Assembly (NCBI RefSeq): GCF_000204055.1
Contig: NW_006768774.1
Span: 985,354-1,049,353, forward strand
Origin: Melampsora larici-populina 98AG31
Lineage: Eukaryota; Basidiomycota; Pucciniomycetes; Pucciniales; Melampsoraceae
DNA length: 64,000 nt
Direction: 5' to 3'
The position numbers were made by a program, and so were the translations under genes. Within the stretch, counting starts at the first letter, position 1. Each line of letters starts with the position of its first letter. The notes under the pieces were generated by a model. The model made no database searches, was not told the origin of the DNA, and was given only the letters and a program-made list of their open reading frames with translations. Below are positions 43,260-55,855 of the stretch, one piece after another.

Positions 43260-46200
43260 TCATCTCTCTCTATCAGGACCGACGGAGCACATCCTAATAA
43301 ACCGACAACATTAGCATCAGTCTTTGATCATGGTCAGGACGCAACTATATACGAAGAGGAAACTCACCAAATCCTCGTCTTCCAAGTCCGAAACAAATCT
43401 TTGACTAAATCTCTAAAATCGATCCTCTTATCAGCCACGAAAAAGAATGTAAGCTTTCTGCGATCCCATTGCCATTCAGCATATTGGATTTCCATCTTCA
43501 ATCCCCTTTGTGAAGCTTTTGATCTACAAAGACTCAACGCTTTGTTTTCGTCTTGAATCTTTTGCTGTAAAAGTTGAGTGTCATGAATTGTAGCTTTCCC
43601 GTAGATTCGCTTCGGGTGGATCTGGTTTGTTTTCAAGATTGATCAGATTTGATGCCATGGAAAAAGTGTCTTGAATGGACGTACCTCTTTAGTCATCCGA
43701 GAAATGCAAGCGGCATTGCCTCCACTACCAGACGTTTTACCCCCCGCATCCCCTTTGTTAGCGGCAGCCTCTAAAGCGATCTCCAACTGTCTTTGTTGGA
43801 ACTCTACTACTTCATCGACCATGATCTCGTCGTCAATCACCTTGCCCAAATCTTTTCCTCGATCAGCTTCAACAATCACCATATCTCCCTTCCTAACGAC
43901 CTCCATACCATCGCCCATGATGAAGTAGAATAAATCCTTTCTTGCTCCTTTGAACTCGACGATGTAAAGCTTGCAATTCTTCGAAAGAGAGTGGAGAGGG
44001 ACACCTTTGCCTAACTCTCCCAGCTCGTGAGGTCCTGGTCCTGGCGTACTAGCACTGTATATTGCTCCAAACGTGCCGTTACCAGAAGGCCCAAGCAATG
44101 GACTACTAGTAGCTTGCGGATGAAATGCGCTATTCGGGTAAAACGTAGGCGCAGTCGCAGGATCGAGTCCGCTACCGATACTACCCGCATGGTGACCATG
44201 TTGAGTTGATTGAGTGGAGAGCAACCCACTGTTACTGAAAGTCGTCACCGGTGGACCACTCAAAGCACTAGTAGGAGGGGCCTGTGATCCATTTCCAGCG
44301 TGACCAAAAGGAAAACGTGATCTCAAAGGGGAGTTCATAGTGATGTTTTCCTGCTGTTGTTGTCCCCCGACGCCTGCTGCCTGAGAGGCGAAAAATTTGG
44401 CAGCTTGTGCGGACGCACTGAACGGATCTCCAGCACTAAACGATGACTTTCGCTCCCTGAAAGCTGGGCCAACAACGCCACTTGCTCCTCCTCTGACAAG
44501 TTGAGGTGGTTGATTGCACCAAGGCATCATGAGTTGTTGAGAGGATAAATTGAATTGTTGCTGATCGACACTTCCAACATGGTCTCGATGAAATGGACGA
44601 GTAGGCTGATTAGTGTGTGAGGAGTGATGGAATTCAAAGCTTGGTGAATGATTGTTATCTTGAGCGCGGTGATGATCCTCCAAATCGTGAAGGTTCAATG
44701 AGTTTAGATCTGATGACAATAATAAGTCGTCTTCCGTCAGGGCCAAAGCACCGCTACCGAACATCATCTGACGACTTCCCATCCTTGCATGATCCGGAGC
44801 ACCAATACTATCAACCGATCCTCCAGTCCCATTTTTTGCATGCTGAGTTTTCTTTTCGCTGATAGGATTGGAATTAGTAGAAAGATATGGACGAGGAGCA
44901 GGGATATAATCGAAATCTTGCACGAGACTCCGACCACTAAAAGCCGCAACACTATGACGTCGACTAGTAGCACCCGACTTAGTTGGAGGGGCAAACTCAT
45001 CATCTTCATCCAAATCATTACTCAAACTCCGACCTCCAAGGAACCAGCTGTCATGATGACTACTTGCGTAACCACCCAGACCAGGGTGACTGCTCAAAAA
45101 GTCATGAGATGAACCGAGACCTAAGCCGGTTCCGATGGCACCACTACTGTTCGTGGTACTACCAGCTGGTCTCAAATTTGTCCGACCAGTGCCAATTGCG
45201 CCAAGACTACTATCTCGGATACGGCTCGATCGAAAACCGTTACTGGCATGATGGGTTGCGCCAAAAGGTCCACCGAACGCAATACTACTTGAAGGCAATA
45301 AGCTTGTACCCGTAAAAGGACTCATATTACTCAATCCAATTCCACTCCTTACACTGGAACTGCCAGGGCTTCCTATACTACCCACACTAGAATCACGACC
45401 GATCGGAGTGGGTCGAGCTCCTAAGATATCCCGAGCTTTCGACCTACCAGCTCGTTCGTCGTCGAGACCACTACCGTTCTGTTGGTTGGTAGCATTTGAC
45501 GAAGAACCATGCCACGGACCACCATAGAAAGCTGCAGGTAAAGAGTTGGGTCCGAACATACCACCACCAGGGCTGGTGGGACTCATACTAGACTGATAGT
45601 GACGATCAAAGGCAGAGCTGTTAGAGCCATTGAAGTCGATGAGACTGACAGGTGACCCGATTAATGATTGGGTGTTGTTGAGATGTGAACCCAGTAAATC
45701 GGAACGAGGACCGGCAAGAGGAGGCTGACTAGCGAGTGGTGAATGAAGATCAAAGTCTGAGGCCCCAGATGATGAGGATGTGGGGGTCTGGACAGGCTGA
45801 GCCCAAATGTTATTGAGCATATGATTAGCCTTGTTGGTGGGCACAGAAAGTGAAGCAGGTTGGAAAGGTTTCGCGTTGATAGAGTCTAACGATAATCTAC
45901 CAATCTGACTGATTCGGTTCGTATACGAGTTTGGTCGAAGTGAGGCAATATTGTCATCCAAGGCGGATGATCCTACAGCGGATGAAGAAGCGTGTGAAGC
46001 ATGATCGTCGGTTGGTGTCCGAAGGGTTTGGGTTTGTGGGCGAATTGGACCAAACGGTCTGGCATTTTGAAGTTGTGAGACAGGGTTGTCGATGAAGATG
46101 GAGCCAGATGGGGATAAAGGATGATTCTGCTTGGTGTCAATATCGTGATGTTCCTCCTGTTTGACATTTTCGCTAGCAATTTCTGAGATCAAGTCGGTAC

Positions 46201-47564
46201 GAGTTTCCATCAATCTTGGCATATTGACGCCCATAGCCCGAAGTGGATCTAGACATTCATATAAAGAGAAATTGAGTATCAGTCCTGAAAATGCTAGATG
46301 TGGGGAATGGAGAGGTGAGTGAGAGGCAAACCTGGATGATTACCGACTGGACCGTAGTCTAAACGGGTTTCGTGATAGTTTCGCGTGAAATCACTTTCGG
46401 AGTCGCGTCCGTTGCTGGCAACGAATGGACCAAGATGAGTCGATTGCAAATTCCAAGGGTCTGCAGTAGCAGATAAGGAAGGCGTTCGGTATGGTCTCTC
46501 CGTATGATGACGGGAATGACTTGAAACCTCTTCAGACTGAGCCGCTGTGGTAAAGGGATTGATAAATTGATTGTGATTAACCGTCTTGGGTGATTGAGGA
46601 AAGACAGTTGAGCTAGGATGAGTGATATTGGCGCTCAGAGAGGTCGAAGCAGCTTGAGCAGACGTAGCCCAAATTGCTTTGATCGATGGATCTTCGACTG
46701 AACAGATCGAGGAGCTACGATCAGATCCAGTCTTACTCGCACTCCGATTGGGACTACTGCCTCTACTTGAAGATGTAGATGAATCTCTCCGAGTGTTAGG
46801 GAAATGAGGACTAAGTGAAGAGATAGGGTATGTCGGTTGATTGTAGTTGTGAGACACAGGGATAGATTGAGGTTTGGTGCGATGTTGAGAGTTAAAGTTG
46901 ATCTTGATAGGTTGTAAGACTGGTGGGGTCTCTAGACCAGGTGGATTGGAAGATAGCGAGGACCGAGGACTCGAGGCAGTGATGCAGGAATGTGGACGAT
47001 CCTCTGATGATGATGCGATTCTTGCTTGAATTGAATGTTGAGAGATGAGCGTTTGAGCTGAGACTCTTTGACTATTGATGGTAAGCTGAGAGGATTAAGA
47101 TGAGTTGGATATCAAATCAGTTGTCAAAGTTCCGCCAAAGGGGTAAAGAAATGGTTCGAAAGTGGTTTCAAAGAAAGGTTTAATAGTTGATCATGACTAA
47201 AGATTAACAAAAAGGTAACTTGAAGCATGACAGAAACGAAGATGGTAAAGAAGGTAAACAAGGTTTGTGTACATGTATAGAATGAGCATACATCTTGCTC
47301 TCAATCCTTTACACATGCTTGATTGAACTGTCAACTTGTAAGGCTCAATTGGCTCAATACCAAAGTTGTACAGGACCTAGTGAAAACAAATGGATTGTTG
47401 TCTAGAGTGATACATGGATGCAGATGTGGGTGGGGCGGTGTTGTTTGAATGGGGTATATGGAAAGGAGAAGAAATTGACCAAATTGCTTAAAGGTACTCA
47501 CGTCAACGCCCTGAGCCAAAATGTTTTGAGAAACAATGGGGTAAGTTTGATCAGTAGTCTGCAT
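43260..47564 (-). CDS. PSP1 C-terminal domain protein, five exons
   Basis: Exons 47564-47502, 47085-46332, 46248-43685, 43621-43368 and 43293-43260 join in phase to 1222 residues. The first 950 residues are low-complexity, rich in Ser, Gly, Asn, Gln and His. The conserved PSP1 domain is near the end: KLYIVEFKGARKDLFYFI, DMVIVEADRGKDLGKVI, IHPKRIYGKAT, LKMEIQYAEWQWDRRKLTFF-FVADKRIDFRDLVKDLF and KTRIW-MCS. The last motif is only restored by the final small exon. PSP1 was found in yeast as a suppressor of DNA polymerase alpha mutants; the domain also occurs in trypanosome mRNA-related proteins, and its molecular role is unclear. The GTG-initiated frame seen in exon 2 is an internal exon, not a start. 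No stop codons or frameshifts were seen. Confidence 0.9.
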
Positions 47565-49499
47565 GAGTAAAGGACGATGTAGGGAGATTGAGTGGAGTAA
47601 AAATTGGTGGTTGATGTTCCAAAGGTTGCAGTTTTGTAATTGGTTAATCTATGGGCGATGAAGATGAATAGAAATCAGTCTAATATGCTTAATTTGATGA
47701 GTGTATCCATTACAAATCTAGAACTGAAGATGATAACATCTTTGAGAATGGAAGGAAGATGGTTTTGAAGAGAAGAGGAAGTGTTGAAGGAAAACTATAA
47801 AATTCAAATCAAAAAGACAGGAGATTTGATTCGAAAGTAGGATATTTAAGTTGACTGCGTAATTTAAAATATCACAAAATAAAAAAGAAAATACAGTTCA
47901 AGTGGAAAAGAAGCTTCACATGACCTTCATCTCAATTCTCCTCACCTTCATTCACCTTTTCCTTCGATCATCATCTCAATGAATGCTACAAACAATAAGT
48001 ACAACATACATTTAAAACTCCTACAATTAAATTAAAGCGATCGCTCAAACAAGTCTCATGACACTTCACTCAACTTTGACTACTTCGATCTTGATCAGCT
48101 GAAGTACATAGGGCGGGGTAAAGAGGAGTGATTCAAGTTGAGTGGCTGAGTTGGTGGGCAGACGTAAACAGAACTTCATGAGTCATGATTGATGATTCAA
48201 AGTGCGCTTGATGACCACATAATCACAACCTCTATCTTCAAGTCTTTCTTCATATTTACACTCGGCTATTTGGTCAATTGAGACCACCCTCTGAAGCTCC
48301 GAAGTGCGGTTCAAATTCACTTCCGGTATGATGGAACATTCGTCATGACCATTCATGGAACACGTCATTTTCATAAAAAGAACTCTTCATCAAACATAGC
48401 AGGTTCAGAGATTCATCATAGATACGTACGATGTCGGGCATATGACTCATCCATGCTCAGTCTTGCTCAGTTCTTGTACTTTTGTACATACATATCTGCC
48501 AAGATATAAACCTGTACCGATCCATCACTTCTCCACACTCTCAGTCTTTGTTGTATGGAATATCAAACTCCCACACAATCCCGGAATCAAAATATCATTA
48601 GCTGTGATCGGGATGTGAAGATTTGAGTTCAGGCTGTGTCGGTGTTCTAACGCGGGAATCCGAGATCATAAATCAGGATCGTCCAGAGACCTCGATACAT
48701 ATCTTTGGCCTTGGAGAGTTGAGATGAGTTGTTTTAACGTATTTTCGCAGGGCAACTGACGCATGATCTGTACAAGACTATTCATCATTGAGTTGATGAT
48801 ATCAAGCCTTATCTAGCTTTGCTTCCATCCATAGAAGAGTAACTCAACATTCAAAGGATTGTATGCATAACGTTATTTAGCTAAATTGTGATTAGATTTC
48901 TCGTTGGTTATTGGAGGGATGCAGAAATGATATATCAATCAGTTACATACTCGGGGATATCATGGCTGATACTGGAGGCTACAAGACTTTACGAAGTGTG
49001 GCGGTGAAGTGTGACACAAAGTTTCCTTGTGTGAGGATATATCCTTGAATTCGATCAAATCAAATCAAATCATATGTTGCACAATACGCCCGCGAATTTC
49101 GGCTACTCAACTTAACCCAGCATCTATCTTGTAAATTATGTTGCAGCATTAGATGAATCATCTCGATGCTCAATCTTGCAACCAAGATGAGCATAATCAT
49201 TTCGATTACGCAAGCCAAATCTGTTTCATCTCAACGCTCATCTTACAGCAAAAATGGCTCTCAAGATTCCATCACATGGATCAACAGCAATGGTCATCAA
49301 TCTTTCAAACTTACAGCTGATTTGAGAGTAAATGATTTTTAAATGTGCAACATGGTGCAGGAACTGGCGTTATTTCTTGACTGAGTTTTGTTTCTCTGCT
49401 GGATTTGAGAATACAGAGAATACAAGACCTGTGAAAACACTTTTTGGTTGGTTTTGACCACTGCATGCAGCAACAACTTTTTTTCACAAGTGGTCAATC
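47565..49499. other. Intergenic, upstream of the PSP1-domain gene
   Basis: No gene is supported. The minus-strand frame at 48183-48374 (63 residues) has no domain. The region should contain the PSP1-gene promoter. Confidence 0.45.
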
Positions 49500-50115
49500 A
49501 TTCTTAACTCGGCTGTAACAAAGCCCCTTGCAAGTTGCAGGCCGTAAAACCCAAAGCCTGTGTAAGGACTTATGCCCAATGTGGCCTTCCTGGCATGAGA
49601 GGTTGTGAGATTTGGTAGGGGAAAGATGGACCAAAGGAAAAACTTCTGCCATAGGATAGCTTTTTGAATTTACTCTTGAAAATTCAAAGTCCTGCTTGTT
49701 CAACTTCTAGGCAGGGCCCATGATTCAAATTCTTCATATCTTGAGCCATCCTCAAGTTTTCATTATCATACACATTGTGTCTGTTCAATTTTTGCATACA
49801 ATTGTGTCTTTGTGTAACATCTTCTCCCTCTTTGGCCTTGTGAAAATTAGAGGATAAGGATTTTGGGCATCAATCAGATCTTGAGAACAGTGCAAGATAT
49901 GAAGGGTCTGAGTTGAGTGTGCTACTTGGAACACACAGGACTTTGGTGTCCCCAAGCAGCATTGAATGACCTCTTCTGACATGGAAGTTTTTCTTTTGGG
50001 CAATTCTTTCCCTACTAAATCTCACAGCCTCTCACACCAGGAAGGCCACATCTGGTGTAAGTTCTTAAGCAGGGTTTGGGTTTTACCATCTGTGAGGAAC
50101 TTTGTTAAGGTTGTT
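49500..50115. repeat. Inverted repeat (fold-back), arms ~110-150 bp
   Basis: The left arm (about 49503-49650), read in reverse, contains GAAGTTTTTCCTTTGG, CTACCAAATCTCACAACCTC and CCAGGAAGGCCACATTGGG. The right arm (about 49980-50115) contains GAAGTTTTTCTTTTGG, CTACTAAATCTCACAGCCTC and CCAGGAAGGCCACATCTGG. The arms match at roughly four of five bases and are separated by about 330 bp. Short open frames in each arm are mirror images of each other. Confidence 0.75.
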
Positions 50116-51139
50116 GATTTTTCTTTTTTTTCTTGCTCTCATCAATCATTTATTGCTGAAGACCTACATACATCCTTTGATGATAATAGAGCAGTGGGGG
50201 TGGCCTGCTGCCCTTTTGTCTTTGGCATCAGGCCACTACTAGTGTCTCTTTATATTGATAACAAGTTTCCCATCCTCATTCTCCCAAACTGTATTACTCT
50301 CTCTCAGCAGCTCCACTTCTTCCTCACCCAACTAACTTGTGTCATATACATGCTCCATGGTTGAGTAAACACATTCCAGTTCCTGTGTTAAAATGCAAGC
50401 CTTCTATTTCTTTGTCAGATAGTCTCCTCATCTTACATGCTGTTGTATCTCATTTGTGATGCAAAAAAGTTGCCAAAATAAACAAGAACATCCTTTTATA
50501 TATATAAGCAAACAATTTCATGTTGCTCATCTTAAGTTACCAGTTTAACAATTCAATAGGATCATCATTCTTGAAACATGCTTTCCTGCATTACATTATA
50601 GCAGACTATCTACATTTGAAGGCAAGGAAAGGATGATTTATATACATATACTAGCAGATCTGGGTGGTGGGCACTGCTTCAACAGCTCACATTGGCGTGA
50701 TGCCCCTTTTATTACTGCCTATGTAGGTATCATGAGTGTCTGACAAAGTGCCATTACCATTAGTCTCTGTGCATAATTGATTTTAAAGTAGCTTCCGGAC
50801 CACCATATGATACTCAGACAACCACATTGCAGACAGACATACCATCTTGTCATACTTTCTAAGGTTGGCTTCTCACCATCTCTTGCACCCATGTAATCTG
50901 TCTTTTTCACTTATAAATATACATTCTGACAAGTTACTACAAATTCATTGGGAATTTGATTACAACACATGTGTTCTTACTCCTGCTGTTTTACTCAACC
51001 TGGCTAAATTGAAGTGATTGATTGATACATCACATCAGGTTGTTGTTGAAATAAGTCCAGGGCTGCTCCTTTCATTGGATTTTCTAATTTCTATCATTTC
51101 CTCTTGGTACTCCATACAAAGTCTTTGTATAACCCCAAT
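50116..51139. other. No gene seen
   Basis: AT-rich DNA, with a TATA microsatellite at about 50495-50505 and no convincing open frame. Confidence 0.5.
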
Positions 51140-51735
51140 CACAGGGGCCAAAATAGATACTCACATACATGTGAGCGTTGTAGACTTTTTGGAATTCTCC
51201 AAAAAAGATTCATTTTCTTTCAGATTGATTCAATTCACAATCTTGTTTGTGTTCAGGTGATCATCCTGTGGTTCTCATATTTTACTTGACATTTATTGAG
51301 AAGGCTCATTTCCATCTTGGATGCGCAATAACTGATTCCCGATGAGTACTCAGGATCAGCTCATGAGGCACTGAATACTCAGCAATTTGTTCAAAATGAA
51401 GATGAGCACATGAACTATACCTTCCTGAGGCTTCATTTTTCAGTGAAGAAGCCTGCACAGGGGCGTCCCATTTGAGCTGCTCAGCAAATACTCAGTAGCA
51501 TCCCCTGACTGGATCACTGATGGGCCGGACTTTTCTCAGACTTCCTTGCTAAGGAATGAAGCCTGATAAAAGCGTCATCCCATCTGCTCATTGCTCAGCT
51601 AATCCTCAGTGATATCCCCGGATAAAGTTTTTCACACTGAGGGGCTGAGATCAACTGAGCAGCCCCTCAGCCAATACTCAGTGACATCCTTTGGATCCTT
51701 CTGATCCGGCCAGGAATGCCCCTGAGGACTAGCTG

Positions 51736-51960
51736 AGCAGGCCCTCATCCAATGAGCAGTGAAATCCTCCGGATCCTCCTGATCTCAGGGATGCCCCTGA
51801 GGAATAACTGAGCAGCCCCTCATCCAATGAGCAGTGAAATCCTCCGGATCCTCCTGATCTCAGGGATGCCCCTGAGGAATAACTGAGCAGCCCCTCATCC
51901 AATGAGCAGTGAAATCCTCCGGATCCTCCTGATCTCAGGGATGCCCCTGAGGAATAACTG
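51736..51960. repeat. Three exact-spaced 75-bp tandem units
   Basis: Units begin AGCAG(G/C)CCCTCATCCAATG at 51736, 51811 and 51886; the array ends at 51960. The second and third are nearly identical. Diverged units with the same landmarks (CCTCAGCCAATACTCAGTGA) precede them at about 51585 and 51660. Confidence 0.9.
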
Positions 51961-52277
51961 AGCAGCTCAGTTGAACGAGCAGACGGGCCTCAGGCTTCAT
52001 TCCAGAGCCATCAAGCTTGAGGCAAGCTTGGCGCTCTGTGATCCATCTGGGGGATACTTCAGAGACTTAGCTAAGGGAATACTCAGTTCAGCTCAGCCCC
52101 TAAGCTATACATTGGTGGCATCCCTTGGAGCTTACTGAACCAGGGAATGCCGCTCAGGATCAGCTGAGCAGATGGATCAGCCCTTCCTCAGACTTCTTTG
52201 CTCAGGAATAAATGCTGAGGAAGGCTTAGTTTGTCTGCTCAGTTCCTGATGATCACGTAATCAGCTGACAAACAGAA

Positions 52278-52352
52278 AGAAAAGGGAAACAAAAGGGAAA
52301 CAAATGGGAAACAAATGGGAAACAAATTGGAAACAAATGGGAAACAAATGGG
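52278..52352. repeat. GGGAAACAAAT tandem repeat
   Basis: About seven head-to-tail copies of an 11-bp unit GGGAAACAAA(A/T), near the right end of the TIR element. Confidence 0.85.
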
Positions 52353-52829
52353 AACAAAACAGGAAAATTTCAACGCTCACATAGTTGTGAGCATCAATTT
52401 TTGCCCCTGTGAATGATGGTAATTCACACTAAATGGTAAAAATTGACTTAAGATATAATCAATCTCAATACAATAGGGGGGTTCAAGTTAAGATTTGCGG
52501 ACACCCCTGCCTGAAGACACAACCTGGAACATTACAGGTTTCCAAACCTTAAAATCTTTGTTTGCTACTCTGTGGAGGCTCTAAATTTGTGTTTTACAGC
52601 CTTGAAAATCCAGGTCCAACATTCCTCAAGTGTTTTTTTTGACAGGACATATGAAGTGTGTTTGGATGATTACAAACAATTGGGCCTTGTCCACTCCTCC
52701 CTCAGTCTTCCTGGTTCTTCATCATTTTCTTACCATGCCACGGGTCTCCGAAAAAACAACAGTCATCTGTGACCCCACAACTCTATGTATCTTAACTCAC
52801 ATGAATTCAGCAATCCCGTTACCTGGCAT

Positions 52830-54660
52830 GATTGGACGCTGCTGACCGGATCCCAGTGAAGCTCAAATGTTCTTCCAAAATGACGCTTTCATGGCCAAGC
52901 TATACAACAGAATCTTTGACGATGAAGAAGAGTGAGGTGAAATGCTCACACACGTCACGTCATCCCGGTACCTTCACTGGCGTGTTTGTGCTCCTCCGGC
53001 GAATCCATTTGACCTACGCAATATGCTGTTGTCCAGACAAACAGACTTCAGACAAGCCATGCAAACAACTCCGGAGGGATTTCACGCTCTCCTGCAAATG
53101 ATCAAATCAGATCCACAATTCCTATCTACCAGTAACGACCCTCAACCTCCAGTCGAACAGCAACTTGCCATTACTCTAGAACGCCTTGGAAGCAAAGGAA
53201 ACGGGGCTTCCGTAGGCCAATCTGCTAGGAATTACAAAGTTGGTTGGGGAACTGTAATCAACTGCACTGATCATCAGGTCATCTCAGTAGTACTAGATGT
53301 TGGAGCCCATTATACTTGCAGTTGCCCGATTCAAATAGACAAAAGGCAATCAGTAAAGTGCTTTCCAACAAAGGCTTCCCAGGGTGTGTAGGGTTTGTTG
53401 ACGGCACCACCATCCCACTGTATCAAAGACCCGGCAAGGACGGTGAAGTTTTTTTTGATAGGAAGCATCAATATTCGATCAACGTCCAAGTGATTTGCGA
53501 CTGCAACAGACGGATCACATATGTCTACGCAGGCTGGCCAGGCTCGTGCTGCAACAGCACTGTGTATTCAAAAACTGACATTGCAATCAACCTGGATAGG
53601 TATTTTGACAAAGTTATGTCAATTTCTGTTAGGTTTGCAATGCCTGGTGATCTGCTTATTGACTCATGTATGCTTAGGTGAATATCTTCTGGCCAATCCT
53701 GCTCATGTACCTTCTAAAACCGTGGTTCCTTCATACAAAGTTTAGGCCACCATAATCAAAAGAAATCGCGACTTCAATTGGTGTGTAGCCAAATCCCGTG
53801 TACAAAACAAACACACAATAAGAGTGTCCAAACTATGCTGGGCTTCTCTGCAAGCGTTACGATTGGCTTTGAATAAATGTGGTGGGATGGATCACATACT
53901 CAGATGGATCAATTGTTGCGTGATACTCAATAACATGCTTGTGAATTTTGGAAACACGTGGGAAGAAGAGGATAATTAACTTGTAACGAATGAACTAGGT
54001 GACACAGGGGTGGCACGTTTGCAAGGAGTGGACTCGGATATTGCAGCAATTGAAAAAGGCAGAGCCAAGAGAGAAAAGGTTAGGGAGTCACACTGGGGGC
54101 GCAGAAAAAAAACCGCGCCAAACAACGCGCCTCACGCCCAAAAAACTGGAAACATTGGTCAGCGCGCCCAAATTGGGTATGGGTATCCTGACCTAACAAA
54201 CATGGCAAGGGGGGCTCTGTCACGCTTGATTCTACTATCAGCTATGCCCCCAGGTTTGAGGATCACTCTGAATTCATGTACATACGGATCCATATTCAAC
54301 AGCCAGGTCATCTTTTTATCCGGTCAACAATATGCCAAAATTTCAGAAGACACACAGTGCACTTGGAGCTTGGAACCCCATGGATGTCAATTTTGACTAG
54401 TTGTATCTCTTCCCTCATCTCACTTTTTTGTTTATTAAAGTATTCTAAGATCTGAATTCTTCAAAAGACAAGCCTTTCTTGAGTTTGGCTCAATTTTTGC
54501 TTCAAAAAATTGCGCCAGGCGCGCCAGTGGCGCCTAGACGCGGTTTTGATCCAAGAAAAGGCGCGTAGGCTTTTTTTTGGAAAAAGGCTGCGCCCCCGTG
54601 TGATTAGGGATTATGCAGTTACCTACAACTGGGAAAGTGGTAGACTTCCAATTGTACAAT
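52830..54660 (+). pseudogene. PIF/Harbinger DDE transposase, inactivated
   Basis: NDAFMAKLYNRIFDDEEE is followed by TGA, then SSRYLHWRVCAPPANPFDL and the helical region PEGFHALLQMIKSDPQF. A 2-nt insertion near 53315 shifts the frame. The DDE_Tnp_4 domain continues: GCVGFVDGTTIPLYQRPG (first Asp), YSINVQVICD, AGWPGSCCNSTVYS, LLANPAHVPSK and FNWCVAKSRVQNKHTIRVSK. In this family the second acidic residue is the Asp of HDS and the third the Glu of NEH. Here they are Asn (codon 53553-53555) and Lys (53809-53811), so catalysis is lost. The C-terminal tail (RAKREKVR...DYAVTYNWESGR) is split by a 517-bp element at 54087-54603. It would have cut and pasted the element. Confidence 0.8.
54087..54603. 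mobile_element. Small TIR element (517 bp) in the transposase tail; 7-bp TSD
   Basis: The ends read TCACACTGGGGGCGCAG and, in reverse, TCACACGGGGGCGCAG. TTAGGGA flanks both sides (54080-54086, 54604-54610). Joining the flanks restores the transposase reading frame (EKVR-DYAV). The subterminal regions are rich in GCGC motifs. No coding content. Confidence 0.8.
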
Positions 54661-55199
54661 GACCATTTCAATTTTGTTTTGTTTTGATTTTCAAAACTCA
54701 AAAGTTTTGTTCCTTGAAGTTTTTGTCCTCTGTAGTGACCTTTGTTTTTCTCTTTGTTTTCCTTCGACTTGGGCTCTTGCGTGTTGTTTCTTCAGCAATG
54801 TTTTCTGTAACCTGTTATGAGTTCGGTTGATGCAAAAGAAATTGATTTTTATGGAACCTTTTTGTTGAGCCCTAGTAGACCCAATTTTGTGAGTCAAAGT
54901 TCAACATGTTTTCCAAGTTTTGTAAAGACACTTTGACCTTTGGTCATGATCACATGTGCTGTACTTTTGAGACTTTGTGAGCAAAAGGTCAAGCGTTTTG
55001 AACTGTTGTAAAGACCTAAAGACCTTTTTGAACTCTTGTCTAGACACTTCGACCTTGGGTCATGATCTGTGTGCTGCGTGTTGGAGACCACACGGGCTCT
55101 CATTTTCACTAACAGATTATTTGATGTAATTGACTCTACAAAATACCATAAATAGGATATAAGAACAATGACCAAAACAGATAAAGTAGACAAAGTCAA

Positions 55200-55580
55200 G
55201 ATCACTGCCAACTCTGGGCCAGCAACGCAGACGTTGCGTGCTGCGCTGCGCTCGCGTTGCGGTTTTTCTGACCGCACCACACCATAGAATTAGTTTTTCA
55301 GTTGCGGCCTGACCCGCAGCGCAACAGGATTGCACAAATTGGTTGTTTTTTTGCGCCGCAACAACGTTTGCTGCATTGCTGCACTGGAAAACATTCAAAT
55401 TGATGTTTTTTGGGCGCTTTTGCACCTGTTGCGTTGCACAACGTTTGAGGCGCCGCGCAACCTAGCCTAAATTGTTTGTTGCGGTTTTACCGCAACACAG
55501 TGTCTGCTGCTTGTTGGTGTTGCGTGTTGCGGAGCAACACATCAAAAAACAGGTGTGCTTCGACATGTTGCATTGCTGGC
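55200..55580. repeat. GTTGCG-rich insertion, probable MITE
   Basis: Many GTTGCG/CGCAAC motifs occur on both strands. The borders GGGCCAGCAACGCA (left) and, in reverse, TGTGCCAGCAATGCA (right) look like short inverted repeats. The target duplication is not clear. Confidence 0.5.
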
Positions 55581-55599
55581 ACAGGGTTGTCACTGCAGT

Positions 55600-55752
55600 A
55601 AAAATAATGCCACAAGAACAACAAAAACGGAAAGAAAACACCACAAGTACTAAAAAAAGGAAAGAGAACACCACAAGTACTACAAAAAAGACACAACCAC
55701 AAGTACAACCAAAAAGACACAACCACAAGTACAACCAAAAAGAAACTCCAAA
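55600..55752. repeat. CACCACAAGTAC-type tandem repeat
   Basis: Repeats of ACACCACAAGTACTA..AAAA and ACACAACCACAAGTACAACC fill the stretch, opening long frames on both strands that I regard as artefacts. Confidence 0.7.
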
Positions 55753-55855
55753 TTGAAAACCAAGAAATGAGCATTCACTGTGACAGAAAATTTTCATCTG
55801 TTGGATGAAAACATGAGGATCAGTGGGAGTCAGACAAAGTTGCTGAAGTAAAGGC

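Larger units (their letters stand above)
51140..52411. mobile_element. Non-autonomous TIR element (1272 bp) filled with tandem repeats; TSD AAT
   Basis: The left end CACAGGGGCCAAAATAGATA continues CTCACATACATGTGAGCGTTG. The right end in reverse is CACAGGGGCAAAAATTGATG followed by CTCACAACTATGTGAGCGTTG. AAT flanks both sides (51137-51139, 52412-52414). Each arm has its own inner hairpin (CTCACA...TGTGAG). The interior is a mosaic of CTGAGCAG/GCTCAG motifs, a 75-bp tandem array and GGGAAACAAAT repeats. No protein is encoded. Confidence 0.8.

Noticed and set aside
43671..45315. Several plus-strand and alternate-frame open frames of 60-110 residues
   Set aside because: They are shadows of the long Ser/Gly-rich exon of the PSP1-domain gene.
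51736..51960. CRISPR-like array because of regular spacing
   Set aside because: The units are plain head-to-tail 75-bp tandem repeats with no unique spacers, in a eukaryotic context.
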